Origin: Maritalea sp047634455 | GTDB lineage: Bacteria; Pseudomonadota; Alphaproteobacteria; Rhizobiales; Devosiaceae | Direction of reading: 5' to 3' | Length of the DNA stretch: 32,123 bases | Assembly (NCBI RefSeq): GCF_047634455.1 | Contig: NZ_JBLIAI010000029.1 | Coordinates: 1 to 32,123 of the forward strand | Shown: positions 15,332-22,435 of the stretch, piece after piece | Layout of the letters: each line of letters begins with the position of its first letter | Numbering within the stretch: position 1 is the stretch's first letter | The notes under the pieces: generated by a model | Database searches by the model: none | What the model was told of the DNA's origin: nothing | The model's input: only the letters and a program-made list of their open reading frames with translations | Position numbers and translations under genes: made by a program

Positions 15332-17404
15332 ATGGGCACATCCACTCCGCCAATTGCAGAAACTCGCCCGCATTTTAGCGAACATCACGGCCACAAGCGC
15401 AATGACGTTTATCATTGGCTGCGTGATGAAAATTGGCAAAAAGTGATGCACGACCCTTCGGTGTTGCGCGAAGACATCCGCACATATTTGGACGCTGAGA
15501 ACGCCCATTTTGAAGGCTTCATGGGCGATCATGAAAAGCTCAAGGACACAATCTACAACGAGATTCGGGGTCGTATTAAAGAAGACGACACGTCTGTGCC
15601 ATTCAAGCACGGGGCTTACGCCTATTTCAGCCGCACGTTGGAAGGCAAGCAATATAGCCAGGTTTGCCGAACCGACCGCGATGGTGGCAATGAAGTTGTT
15701 TTGATCGACAACAATGTGGAAGCTGGCGATGGATATTTCCGTTCTGGCGGCGCATCCCACTCGCCTGATCACAAGCTTCTTGCATGGTCGTGTGATCGCA
15801 AAGGAAGCGAATATTTCACCGTTTTTGTGCGCGACCTTGAGACCGGCAAAGAGCTGAGCGACCAAATCATCAACACGTCTGGTGGCACTGTTTGGGCGGC
15901 TGACAGCCAGAGCTTTTTCTACATCATTCAAGATGAAAACCATCGCCCCCACAAAGTGTTTCAGCACACGCTAGGCACCGACGCGGCCAAAGATCGTCTG
16001 GTTTATGAGGAAAAGGACGCCGGATTTTTCTTAGGGTTGCACAAAACCAGTTCCGGCAATCTGATCTTGATTGATGCCAATGATCATGAAACCAGCGAAA
16101 TCCGCTATATCGATGCGCATAATGCAAACAGCGATCCCGTTCTGATTTCAGCGCGGGTCGAAGGCCGCGAATATGGTGTCGAAGATGATGGCGAGACATT
16201 GTATATCGTGACCAACGCAGATGGTGCGATCGATTTCAAAATGGTTACCGCTCCCCTCGCCTCACCGAGTGCGGACAACTGGACAGATCTTATTCCGCAT
16301 CGGCCTGGTATTTTGATGCAAGGTTATTTCCTGAAAAAGGGATATTTGGTGCGCAAAGAGCAATTCGAAGGCTTGCCGCGCATTATTGTACGCGATTTAG
16401 CAAACGGCACCGAAGAAGCCATTAGCTTTGACGAAGAAGCTTATACCCTATCGGTTGCGGGCGGATATGAGTATGAAAGCAGCGAATTGCGCTACTATTA
16501 TTCGTCGCCCACAACCCCGTCGCAAGTTTTTGACTATGACTTAAAAACCAAAGCGCGCACCTTACGCAAAACCCAAGAAATTCCGTCTGGTCACGATCCA
16601 AAAAACTACGTCACGCGGCGTTTGTTCGCCACTTCACATGATGGCGAGCAGGTTCCCGTTACGATCCTACATCGCGCGGATTTGAAGCTGGATGGCAGCG
16701 CGCCGCTGTTGCTTTATGGATATGGATCGTATGGCATGTCGATGCCCGCTGGGTTTTCTGAAAACAACCTTTCGCTTGTTGACCGGGGCATGGTTTATGC
16801 CATTGCGCACATTCGCGGCGGCATGGAAAAGGGCTATTCCTGGTACACCAATGGCAAGCGCGAGCACAAAACCAACACGTTTGACGATTTTGTTGCCTCG
16901 GCGAACATGCTGATCGAAAAAGGCTACACATCGAAAGGCAAAATTGCGGCGATGGGCGGGTCAGCTGGTGGCATGTTGATGGGCGCAATGGCGAATAAAG
17001 CGCCTGAGCTATTTGGTAGCATCATCGCCTTGGTGCCGTTCGTTGATGTGCTCAACACAATGCTTGATGACACCCTTCCCCTGACCCCGCCTGAATGGCC
17101 GGAATGGGGCAACCCCATTGAATCCAAAGAGGATTATGAGCGCATCGCTGCCTATTCGCCTTACGACAATGTGGTGCCGCAGAACTATCCTTCAATGTTT
17201 GTGATGGCGGGCCTAACTGACCCGCGTGTGACATATTGGGAGCCTGCAAAATGGGTGGCCAAATTGCGCGTGACCAAAACCGACAGCAACCCGCTGATCC
17301 TTAAAACGCATATGGGCGCTGGCCATGGCGGTATGTCGGGACGCTTTGAGCGGATTAAAGAGGTTGCAATGGCCTATGTTTTCGCATTGGAAACTACAAA
17401 ATAG
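15332..17404 (+). CDS. ptrB: Oligopeptidase B (S9 family prolyl-oligopeptidase-type serine peptidase)
   Basis: A 690-residue cytosolic serine peptidase that cleaves short peptides after Arg and Lys; the length is close to that of E. coli oligopeptidase B. Residues 1-75 and about 410-690 form the alpha/beta-hydrolase domain, with a seven-bladed beta-propeller between. The catalytic triad is Ser544 in G-G-S-A-G-G-M, Asp630 in G-L-T-D-P-R-V-T-Y-W-E-P and His665 in G-A-G-H-G-G-M-S-G-R. Upstream of the serine, H-I-R-G-G and F-x-D-F-V-A-S-A are the usual family stretches. ATG 15332 has AAGGAAG six bases upstream. No signal peptide is seen. It is followed by sodB in the same direction after 113 bases, but sodB has its own promoter. 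No clear terminator follows ptrB. Confidence 0.95.
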   Translation: MGTSTPPIAETRPHFSEHHGHKRNDVYHWLRDENWQKVMHDPSVLREDIRTYLDAENAHFEGFMGDHEKLKDTIYNEIRGRIKEDDTSVPFKHGAYAYFSRTLEGKQYSQVCRTDRDGGNEVVLIDNNVEAGDGYFRSGGASHSPDHKLLAWSCDRKGSEYFTVFVRDLETGKELSDQIINTSGGTVWAADSQSFFYIIQDENHRPHKVFQHTLGTDAAKDRLVYEEKDAGFFLGLHKTSSGNLILIDANDHETSEIRYIDAHNANSDPVLISARVEGREYGVEDDGETLYIVTNADGAIDFKMVTAPLASPSADNWTDLIPHRPGILMQGYFLKKGYLVRKEQFEGLPRIIVRDLANGTEEAISFDEEAYTLSVAGGYEYESSELRYYYSSPTTPSQVFDYDLKTKARTLRKTQEIPSGHDPKNYVTRRLFATSHDGEQVPVTILHRADLKLDGSAPLLLYGYGSYGMSMPAGFSENNLSLVDRGMVYAIAHIRGGMEKGYSWYTNGKREHKTNTFDDFVASANMLIEKGYTSKGKIAAMGGSAGGMLMGAMANKAPELFGSIIALVPFVDVLNTMLDDTLPLTPPEWPEWGNPIESKEDYERIAAYSPYDNVVPQNYPSMFVMAGLTDPRVTYWEPAKWVAKLRVTKTDSNPLILKTHMGAGHGGMSGRFERIKEVAMAYVFALETTK

Positions 17405-17437
17405 CTCGGATTTAAAAAGTATTTTCTTATCGAAGTA

Positions 17438-17466
17438 TTGTTGTCGCGGTTCACTAGCCTTATAAA
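17438..17466 (+). promoter_or_regulatory. Probable sigma-70-type promoter of sodB
   Basis: TTGTTG (17438-17443), a 17-base spacer and TATAAA (17461-17466) lie about 50 bases before the sodB ATG. GGGGG precedes the ATG by about six bases as ribosome site. Confidence 0.55.
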
Positions 17467-17517
17467 TGCTATAGAATTGCGGCGAATTCGCTAACAAGCA
17501 AAAAAACGGGGGCACCT

Positions 17518-18114
17518 ATGTCTTTTAAACTTCCAGATCTGCCATATGCATATGATGCATTGGCTCCATATATGTCGGCTGAAACACTTGAGTTTCACCA
17601 CGACAAACATCACCAAGCCTATGTGACCAACGGCAGTAAATTGCTTGAAGGTTCCGGCCTTGAAGGCAAATCGCTTGAAGATATTGTGCGTCAAAGCCAT
17701 GGCAAAAATGCAGGCTTGTTTAACAATGCCGCGCAGCACTACAACCATCTGCACTTTTGGAACTGGATGAAAGCAGATGGCGGCGGCCCAATTCCGGGTG
17801 AGTTGGAAGCCAAAATCAATTCAGACCTTGGTTCAGTTGCTGAATTCCGCGAAGCATTTCTGACCGCTGGCGCGACACAATTCGGTTCTGGTTGGGCATG
17901 GCTTGTCTTGAACAATGGCAAGCTTGAAGTCACCAAAACGCCAAATGGCGAAAACCCATTGATCCACGGGCAAACACCGCTTTTGGGTTGTGATGTTTGG
18001 GAGCATTCCTATTACATCGACTACCGCAATGCGCGCCCGAAATATCTCGAAGCGTTCTTTGATTCAATGATCAATTGGGAATATGTGGCTGAGTTGTTCA
18101 ACGCAGCCAGCTAA
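17518..18114 (+). CDS. sodB: Superoxide dismutase, Fe/Mn family (Fe-type signature)
   Basis: A 198-residue cytosolic enzyme that converts superoxide to hydrogen peroxide and oxygen. The four metal ligands are His27 (F-H-H-D-K-H-H), His77 (Y-N-H), Asp159 and His163 (D-V-W-E-H). The F-N-N-A-A-Q segment carries the Gln in the position usual for iron enzymes, so Fe is favoured, though many alphaproteobacterial members accept Mn too. The dimer motif D-V-W-E-H-S-Y-Y-I-D-Y-R-N-A-R-P is complete. No signal peptide is present. The gene is a single unit with a probable promoter 50 bases upstream and a strong terminator 22 bases downstream. Confidence 0.97.
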   Translation: MSFKLPDLPYAYDALAPYMSAETLEFHHDKHHQAYVTNGSKLLEGSGLEGKSLEDIVRQSHGKNAGLFNNAAQHYNHLHFWNWMKADGGGPIPGELEAKINSDLGSVAEFREAFLTAGATQFGSGWAWLVLNNGKLEVTKTPNGENPLIHGQTPLLGCDVWEHSYYIDYRNARPKYLEAFFDSMINWEYVAELFNAAS

Positions 18115-18136
18115 TCACGACTATCTACTGAATTTT

Positions 18137-18172
18137 AAAGCCCGCTCCGCCTTAGGTTGAGCGGGCTTTTTT
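18137..18172 (+). terminator. Rho-independent terminator of sodB
   Basis: AAAGCCCGCTC pairs perfectly with GAGCGGGCTTT around an eleven-base loop and ends in a run of six T. After it, 18173-18289 holds nothing I recognise. Confidence 0.95.
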
Positions 18173-18289
18173 GTGACCCGTGGGGGCTTTGGGCCGTGAT
18201 TTGCAAGGGTTATGCCCGATAACAATTTCAGTTCAATCCGGCGCATTCAGCAAGGCAGAGCCCCGACACGAAGCCAGGGCGAATAGCAA

Positions 18290-18721
18290 TTAGGCAGCGA
18301 CAGGGAATGGGACATCACTAAATAAGGGAATGCCCAATGCACGGAAGGCCGCATCCATTGATTCAAGTTTTGACTTGTGTTCGATGTTAAACAGACGGTC
18401 TACAGATGTTCGGTTTTTCTCGCCCATCAAGCGTTGTAGGTCCGCTCTGGTCAAACCTCTTACGCGCAAGGTCATATAGAGCGCCGCTTTTAAAAATACC
18501 GCAGATGGAATTTGGACAGCAAATTTTAAGCCATCTTCATCAATCGGGGCGGGAACATCTACGCTAGCTGCAATGCGCGCAGCAATTGCTTCCAAAATGG
18601 CACTAAGTCCGTATCGAAGCGCCTCCTCGTTGGTTTCTCCAAATGTCGTGACTTCTGGAAAAGCTGGTGCTGTGACAAGCCAAGTGTCACCATCTACATC
18701 CAATTTGAGTTCATACCACAT
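18290..18721 (-). CDS. hicB: HicB family antitoxin
   Basis: A 143-residue protein. The N-terminal part, Y-E-L-K-L-D-V-D-G-D-T-W-L-V-T-A-P-A-F-P-E-V-T-T-F-G-E-T-x-E-E-A, is the HicB partial RNase-H-like fold that covers the toxin. The C-terminal part (about residues 75-125), L-R-V-R-G-L-T-R-A-D-L-Q-R-L-M-G, is a helix-turn-helix DNA-binding domain that would repress the operon. It follows hicA by four bases, with AAGGGA as ribosome site inside the end of hicA. This is the normal toxin-first order. Likely operator repeats lie before hicA. No sign of truncation. Confidence 0.92.
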   Translation of the reverse strand: MWYELKLDVDGDTWLVTAPAFPEVTTFGETNEEALRYGLSAILEAIAARIAASVDVPAPIDEDGLKFAVQIPSAVFLKAALYMTLRVRGLTRADLQRLMGEKNRTSVDRLFNIEHKSKLESMDAAFRALGIPLFSDVPFPVAA

Positions 18722-18725
18722 GAAT

Positions 18726-18917
18726 TTATCCCTTTAACTCAAGGTCTTTATATATTTTATTGACGAGCCCGGTGCCGAGTTCCTTCCGGCTCCCATGCAT
18801 CGGCAATTGGCTCGTTTTATCGCCACGTCGCACGGTCAAATGACCACTGCCACCGTAATGCGTTTCAAACGTGCAACCCGCTTTCTTGAGTTTCTTTTTT
18901 AGTTCTTGAGCATTCAT
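18726..18917 (-). CDS. hicA: HicA family toxin (mRNA interferase)
   Basis: A 63-residue, lysine-rich protein of normal HicA length. HicA toxins have a double-stranded-RNA-binding-like fold and cleave mRNA. The expected catalytic His is His26 in G-G-S-G-H-L-T-V, matching the usual G-S-H motif but with an extra Gly between Ser and His. P-M-H-G-S-R-K-E-L-G-T-G-L-V-N-K-I matches the conserved C-terminal half. The ATG (18917-18915) has no recognisable ribosome site, which would keep toxin translation low. hicB follows four bases downstream. Confidence 0.92.
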   Translation of the reverse strand: MNAQELKKKLKKAGCTFETHYGGSGHLTVRRGDKTSQLPMHGSRKELGTGLVNKIYKDLELKG

Positions 18918-18923
18918 CTATAT

Positions 18924-18960
18924 CATAAGTTTCATAAGTGTGGAATTCCACATAAGTGTG
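18924..18960. promoter_or_regulatory. Likely HicB operator: repeats and palindrome before hicA
   Basis: CATAAGT occurs three times in one direction (18924-18930, 18933-18939, 18951-18957), the last two extended to CATAAGTGTG, and between them lies the perfect 14-base palindrome TGTGGAATTCCACA (18939-18952). It begins seven bases before the hicA start, where autorepression by HicB would be expected. Confidence 0.6.
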
Positions 18961-19138
18961 TAAGGTTAAAAATCAAGTAAAATGCAGGAGAAAGTGAACC
19001 CACATACGTGACCGGTATGGTGAATAGTCAGCCTTTGTGCACTCCATCGTCAACCCCAACCAAATCCAAGTCAAAACCCAAACTTTTAGAGAAGTTGGGG
19101 ATAGTCATTTCTTTTCTTCTCACGACCACACCGCAATG

Positions 19139-19153
19139 TTAATGTTTTGTTAA
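19139..19153 (+). promoter_or_regulatory. CtrA box, exact TTAA-N7-TTAA
   Basis: TTAA, seven bases (TGTTTTG), TTAA followed by CC matches the full CtrA consensus TTAA-N7-TTAAC. It ends 15 bases before the probable GTG start of the receiver-domain gene. That is close for an activator site, so repression or a later start codon is possible. Confidence 0.55.
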
Positions 19154-19168
19154 CCAAAGGTGTGTTGC

Positions 19169-19705
19169 GTGCAGTCATTAAAAGTAGTTGGTATCGTTGC
19201 ACAAAATATCGCGCTCAGTTCAATCTGGGGCATGATGTTGGGCGATTGCGCAAACGTGCGGGTACGCATATTTGAGACCCACAAAGCATTGCAGGTCTAT
19301 CTGCGCATTGCGCCAATCCATTTGCTTTTGTGCGACTATCAACTCGACGATATGAGTTGCCCACAGCTGGTGTCGTCTTTGAAATCAAACCCCGCCATGC
19401 ACACCGAGAATATGCAGATCATCGCCCTCACCCGCAATATTGATCGCGATATGCAGCGCGAGATCGGCATCACTGGCATTGACGAAGTAATTGTGAAACC
19501 CGCATCACCAGCCTATGTCCGTGAGCGGGCCCTTGCGCGGCTAGCGTTGCCGGTGAAATTCAAACGAATACCTGCGCGTCAAAATTCGTTGGCCAAACGC
19601 GTTGACGCCTATATCGAAACGATTGAAACCGCACAAGATTTACCCAGCAACGTGGTGCAATTGTTTGGCCACAAGCAGCCCACGTTACGTCCTGAGCTGG
19701 TCTAA
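19169..19705 (+). CDS. Atypical receiver-domain (response-regulator-like) protein
   Basis: I prefer the GTG at 19169, with AAAGG eight bases upstream, over the GTG at 19160; this gives 178 residues. Residues about 3-125 show a CheY-like receiver: phospho-acceptor Asp56 in L-L-L-C-D-Y-Q-L-D-D, Thr88 in I-I-A-L-T-R and Lys110 in V-I-V-K-P-A-S-P. The acidic pair that normally follows beta1 and binds Mg2+ is missing (V-V-G-I-V-A-Q-N in its place), so phosphorylation may be weak or absent. The last 50 residues are basic then polar, with no output domain I recognise. The gene stands alone, with an exact CtrA box just upstream, and is convergent with the unrecognised gene downstream. A role in cell-cycle or polarity signalling is a guess from the CtrA box. 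Confidence 0.8.
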   Translation: MQSLKVVGIVAQNIALSSIWGMMLGDCANVRVRIFETHKALQVYLRIAPIHLLLCDYQLDDMSCPQLVSSLKSNPAMHTENMQIIALTRNIDRDMQREIGITGIDEVIVKPASPAYVRERALARLALPVKFKRIPARQNSLAKRVDAYIETIETAQDLPSNVVQLFGHKQPTLRPELV

Positions 19706-19723
19706 CAGCACGGTTCAGTGCTG
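19706..19723. other. Hairpin between convergent genes
   Basis: CAGCAC-GGTTCA-GTGCTG is a perfect six-base-pair hairpin starting directly after the stop of the receiver gene and ending just before the stop of the minus-strand gene. It has no T-run, so termination is uncertain. Confidence 0.45.
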
Positions 19724-19724
19724 C

Positions 19725-20288
19725 CTAGCTGAGCAATTCAGCCAGTTTGTCCCAACCATCTTCAGGTGTTCGCGCAAACACCAGTCTTTCAGCCGCTTTT
19801 GGGCAGCCAACTGCAACAATTTCCTGCACGAAGCCGCGCAACAGCAAAAACTCATCGCGCGGCGAAAGGCATACCAACGGTCTGTATCCTGAAGAAACCC
19901 AAACTTTCAAATAGCGTTCAAGGTCCGCAAATGCTGGTGGCATAACCCAGAAATGCCCGATTTCTGAAAGAATCCTCTTGGTTGCGTCCGCGCCAGCTTC
20001 AACAATTTGCGCGCCTTCTGGTCGCCCAATGCCTTTGTGAGTTTGGTCAGTATAAATCTTTACTTGCCCGCCGGTGGACAACGACCCCGTCAAAAGCGCG
20101 ATGCCGACTTCACCACTGGGTTCCGAACAAATAATCTGCGCCGACTTCGATGCCAAAAACTCGCCGCAACTGTGGGCTTCTTCAACATGAATTTGCTGAG
20201 TAGCCCGGCCCAGCGGCGCGAGAAAGCCAGCTGGGCTGTCGATTGACTCCAGCATTGCCATTTTGGTTTTTGATCGTTTTTTGAGCAA
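19725..20288 (-). CDS. Hypothetical protein downstream of the HerA-like ATPase
   Basis: I do not recognise this protein. The frame has 187 codons from a TTG at 20288, five bases after the HerA-like stop; an ATG at 20261 would give 178 residues. Neither has a good ribosome site. It is soluble, without a signal peptide, and looks alpha/beta: a central block with G-I-A-L-L-T-G-S-L-S-T-G-G-Q-V-K-I-Y-T-D, then a helical part with E-I-G-H-F-W-V-M-P-P-A-F-A-D-L-E-R-Y, then R-P-L-V-C-L-S-P-R-D-E-F-L-L-L-R. The close spacing suggests co-transcription with the HerA-like gene. No function is offered. Confidence 0.7.
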   Translation of the reverse strand: MLKKRSKTKMAMLESIDSPAGFLAPLGRATQQIHVEEAHSCGEFLASKSAQIICSEPSGEVGIALLTGSLSTGGQVKIYTDQTHKGIGRPEGAQIVEAGADATKRILSEIGHFWVMPPAFADLERYLKVWVSSGYRPLVCLSPRDEFLLLRGFVQEIVAVGCPKAAERLVFARTPEDGWDKLAELLS

Positions 20289-20293
20289 TTTAT

Positions 20294-21844
20294 CTACCGA
20301 CCACGTTTGAGGCTACCAAGAATGCCGCGCACCAATTGATTGCCCAACTGTCGGGCCACCGTGCGCGCAAAACTATTGAAAGCTGCTTGTGTTGACGTTT
20401 GACGTGTTGAGCGCCGCTTTTTTGATTGTGAACGTTTGGTTGGGCGATCATCGCGATATCGGTCTTCATATCCCGTGCGTGACCGACCCATTCGCCCATA
20501 TTCCTCGCGTTCGCGTTCTTCGCGCTCACGCTGTAATTCTTCTTCACGCTGACGTTGCTTGGCCTTATCAGCAAGAATTTCATATGCCGATTCTCGATCA
20601 ATGGTTTGATCGTACAGGTCAGCCATTGGACTAACACGCAAAATCGCCTTGCGTTCTTTGACCGTTATCGGACCTAAGCGCGACGATGGCGGGCGCATCA
20701 TGGTGCGGCCAACAATTGATGGCACACCCTTTTTCTCTAGTGTTGAAACCAGCGCTTCGCCGACGCCCAACTGGGTGATCACGTCTTGTGTGTCAAACGC
20801 TGGGTTTGGCCGGAACGTGCTGGCGGCGGTGCGAACAGCTTTTTGTTCCCGCGGCGTATAAGCGCGCAAAGCATGCTGCACGCGGTTGCCAAGTTGCGCC
20901 AAAACCGGATCAGGAATATCCAGCGGGTTCTGGGTCACAAAATAAACCCCAACGCCTTTGGAACGCACGAGTTTTACCACCTGCTCCACTTTGTCGAGCA
21001 GTGCTTTGGGCGCATCATCGAACAGCAAGTGCGCTTCATCAAAAAAGAACACCAAATGGGGTTTGTCCGGGTTGCCAACTTCAGGCAATTCCTCAAACAG
21101 TTCCGACAACAGCCACAGCAAAAACGTTGCATAAAGGCGCGGTGACTGCATCAATTGGTCAGCGGCGAGAACTGAAACAAAGCCGCGCCCATCTTTGTCA
21201 ATCCGCATCAAGTCCTTAATATCGAGTGCCCGCTCACCAAAGAAATTTTCTGCGCCTTGTTGCTGCAAAACCAGCAGCGAACGCTGAATTGCGCCAATTG
21301 AAGCACGAGAGACGCGGCCATATGTTTTGGAAATTTCGTCGGAACGTTCATCAATTTCGACAAGCAAAGCGCGCAGATCTTTAAGGTCTAGCAGCAACAG
21401 GCCCTCATCATCAGCCAGTGCAAAGGCAATGTTTAACACCCCTTCCTGCACGTCCGATAAATCCAGCAAGCGCGCCAGTAGCAATGGCCCCATATCTGAA
21501 ATGGTTGCGCGAATGGGGTGCCCCTGCTCGCCAAACAAGTCCCAAAAAATAGTCGGGAAACTCTGATAGGTATAATCGCCAAAGCCGATGTCGGTCGCGC
21601 GTTCTTCTAAAAAGTTTTTTGTTTCGCCTGGCATGGCAATGCCAGACAAATCGCCTTTTACGTCGGCACAAAAGACAGGAACCCCGGCCCGGGAAAAGCC
21701 TTCGGCCATAATTTGCAAGCTCACCGTTTTGCCGGTGCCCGTTGCACCGGTGATCAGCCCATGTCGGTTCGCTAGCTTGAGATTGAGATATTCGCCCTTG
21801 GTGCTGGTCCCCAAATAAACCGTACCGTCAACAAACCGTTCCAT
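20294..21844 (-). CDS. HerA-like ATPase, DUF853 family (YjgR-like)
   Basis: A 516-residue P-loop ATPase. Walker A is G-A-T-G-T-G-K-T (residues 33-40), Walker B V-F-F-F-D-E-A-H (265-272), and Q-N-P-L-D-I-P-D-P-V-L-A-Q-L-G-N-R is the sensor/arginine-finger region typical of DUF853. Residues about 430-500 form a charged coiled coil (repeated R-E-E) and a basic tail. DUF853 is related to HerA/FtsK-type DNA pumps, but its role is not well known; E. coli YjgR is a member. I do not see a NurA, Sir2 or DUF4297 partner, so this is more likely the housekeeping form than a defence system. ATG 21844 has AAAGGG at five bases and a plausible promoter upstream. Confidence 0.92.
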   Translation of the reverse strand: MERFVDGTVYLGTSTKGEYLNLKLANRHGLITGATGTGKTVSLQIMAEGFSRAGVPVFCADVKGDLSGIAMPGETKNFLEERATDIGFGDYTYQSFPTIFWDLFGEQGHPIRATISDMGPLLLARLLDLSDVQEGVLNIAFALADDEGLLLLDLKDLRALLVEIDERSDEISKTYGRVSRASIGAIQRSLLVLQQQGAENFFGERALDIKDLMRIDKDGRGFVSVLAADQLMQSPRLYATFLLWLLSELFEELPEVGNPDKPHLVFFFDEAHLLFDDAPKALLDKVEQVVKLVRSKGVGVYFVTQNPLDIPDPVLAQLGNRVQHALRAYTPREQKAVRTAASTFRPNPAFDTQDVITQLGVGEALVSTLEKKGVPSIVGRTMMRPPSSRLGPITVKERKAILRVSPMADLYDQTIDRESAYEILADKAKQRQREEELQREREEREREEYGRMGRSRTGYEDRYRDDRPTKRSQSKKRRSTRQTSTQAAFNSFARTVARQLGNQLVRGILGSLKRGR

Positions 21845-21871
21845 CGGTGCCCTTTGTATTTGTCTGGCCGC

Positions 21872-21901
21872 TATATAAGACGCTCAATAGACCAATCTCA
21901 A
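21872..21901 (-). promoter_or_regulatory. Possible promoter of the HerA-like gene
   Basis: On the minus strand TTGAGA (21901-21896), an 18-base spacer and TATATA (21877-21872) lie about 28 bases before the ATG. The heptamer CAATAGA is repeated on the plus strand at 21885-21891 and 21899-21905, overlapping the spacer and -35 region. Confidence 0.4.
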
Positions 21902-22022
21902 TAGATTATGCACAACTTGTGGCTGCAAAGCAGTGTTTTTAACAGACAATGTTGGCGCAAGGCTTGGAAAACCAACAATTTGATCTTATCTGCTGTCTAT
22001 CCAATATCTATCAGGGGGCGAC

Positions 22023-22349
22023 ATGCTAACAACAACAACAGACACGCTTGAGGGTTTCGAAATCACGGAATATCTCGGGCTTGTGATGGGCGAGACCATT
22101 TTGGGTGCAAACATTATCCGCGATATCATGGCAACAGTGACAGACTATATCGGGGGCAGATCTGGTGCCTATGAAGAAACCCTGTCTAAATCACGCAAAG
22201 CTGCGTTGGAAGAAATGACCGACCGAGCGCATATGATGGGCGCCGATGCCGTTGTGGGCATTGATTTAGATTATGAAACGGTTGGCTCGCGCGGTGCGAT
22301 GTTGATGGTCACCTGTTCTGGAACCGCGGTGCGTTTGCGCAAACTATGA
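22023..22349 (+). CDS. YbjQ family (DUF74, putative heavy-metal-binding) protein
   Basis: A 108-residue cytosolic protein matching the YbjQ/DUF74 family throughout: an N-terminal T-T-T-D-T-L-E-G-F-E-I-T-E-Y-L-G, then G-E-T-I-L-G-A-N-I-I-R-D, the helix K-A-A-L-E-E-M, and A-D-A-V-V-G-I-D-L-D-Y-E-T-V. The family forms a pentamer in known structures, as I recall, and is labelled heavy-metal-binding on thin evidence. ATG 22023 has AGGGGGCG at three to five bases. It is divergent from the HerA-like gene. The next gene starts 86 bases downstream. Confidence 0.93.
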   Translation: MLTTTTDTLEGFEITEYLGLVMGETILGANIIRDIMATVTDYIGGRSGAYEETLSKSRKAALEEMTDRAHMMGADAVVGIDLDYETVGSRGAMLMVTCSGTAVRLRKL

Positions 22350-22435
22350 TGCACCCCATTAACGCCAACTCAAAGCTTTGATTGCGCAAACCGCTTTTTG
22401 ATGTTCAATATTTGGCGATGATGGAGAGCATACGC

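Noticed and set aside
15329..15967. Minus-strand open frame of 212 codons opposite ptrB
   Set aside because: It is antisense to the well-supported oligopeptidase B gene and looks like a codon-bias shadow.
18173..18289. Possible small gene or RNA between sodB and hicB
   Set aside because: No open frame with a ribosome site and no convincing stem beyond the sodB terminator.
20294..21844. HerA-like ATPase as part of an antiphage system
   Set aside because: The features fit DUF853/YjgR, and no Sir2, DUF4297, NurA or other known defence partner is adjacent.
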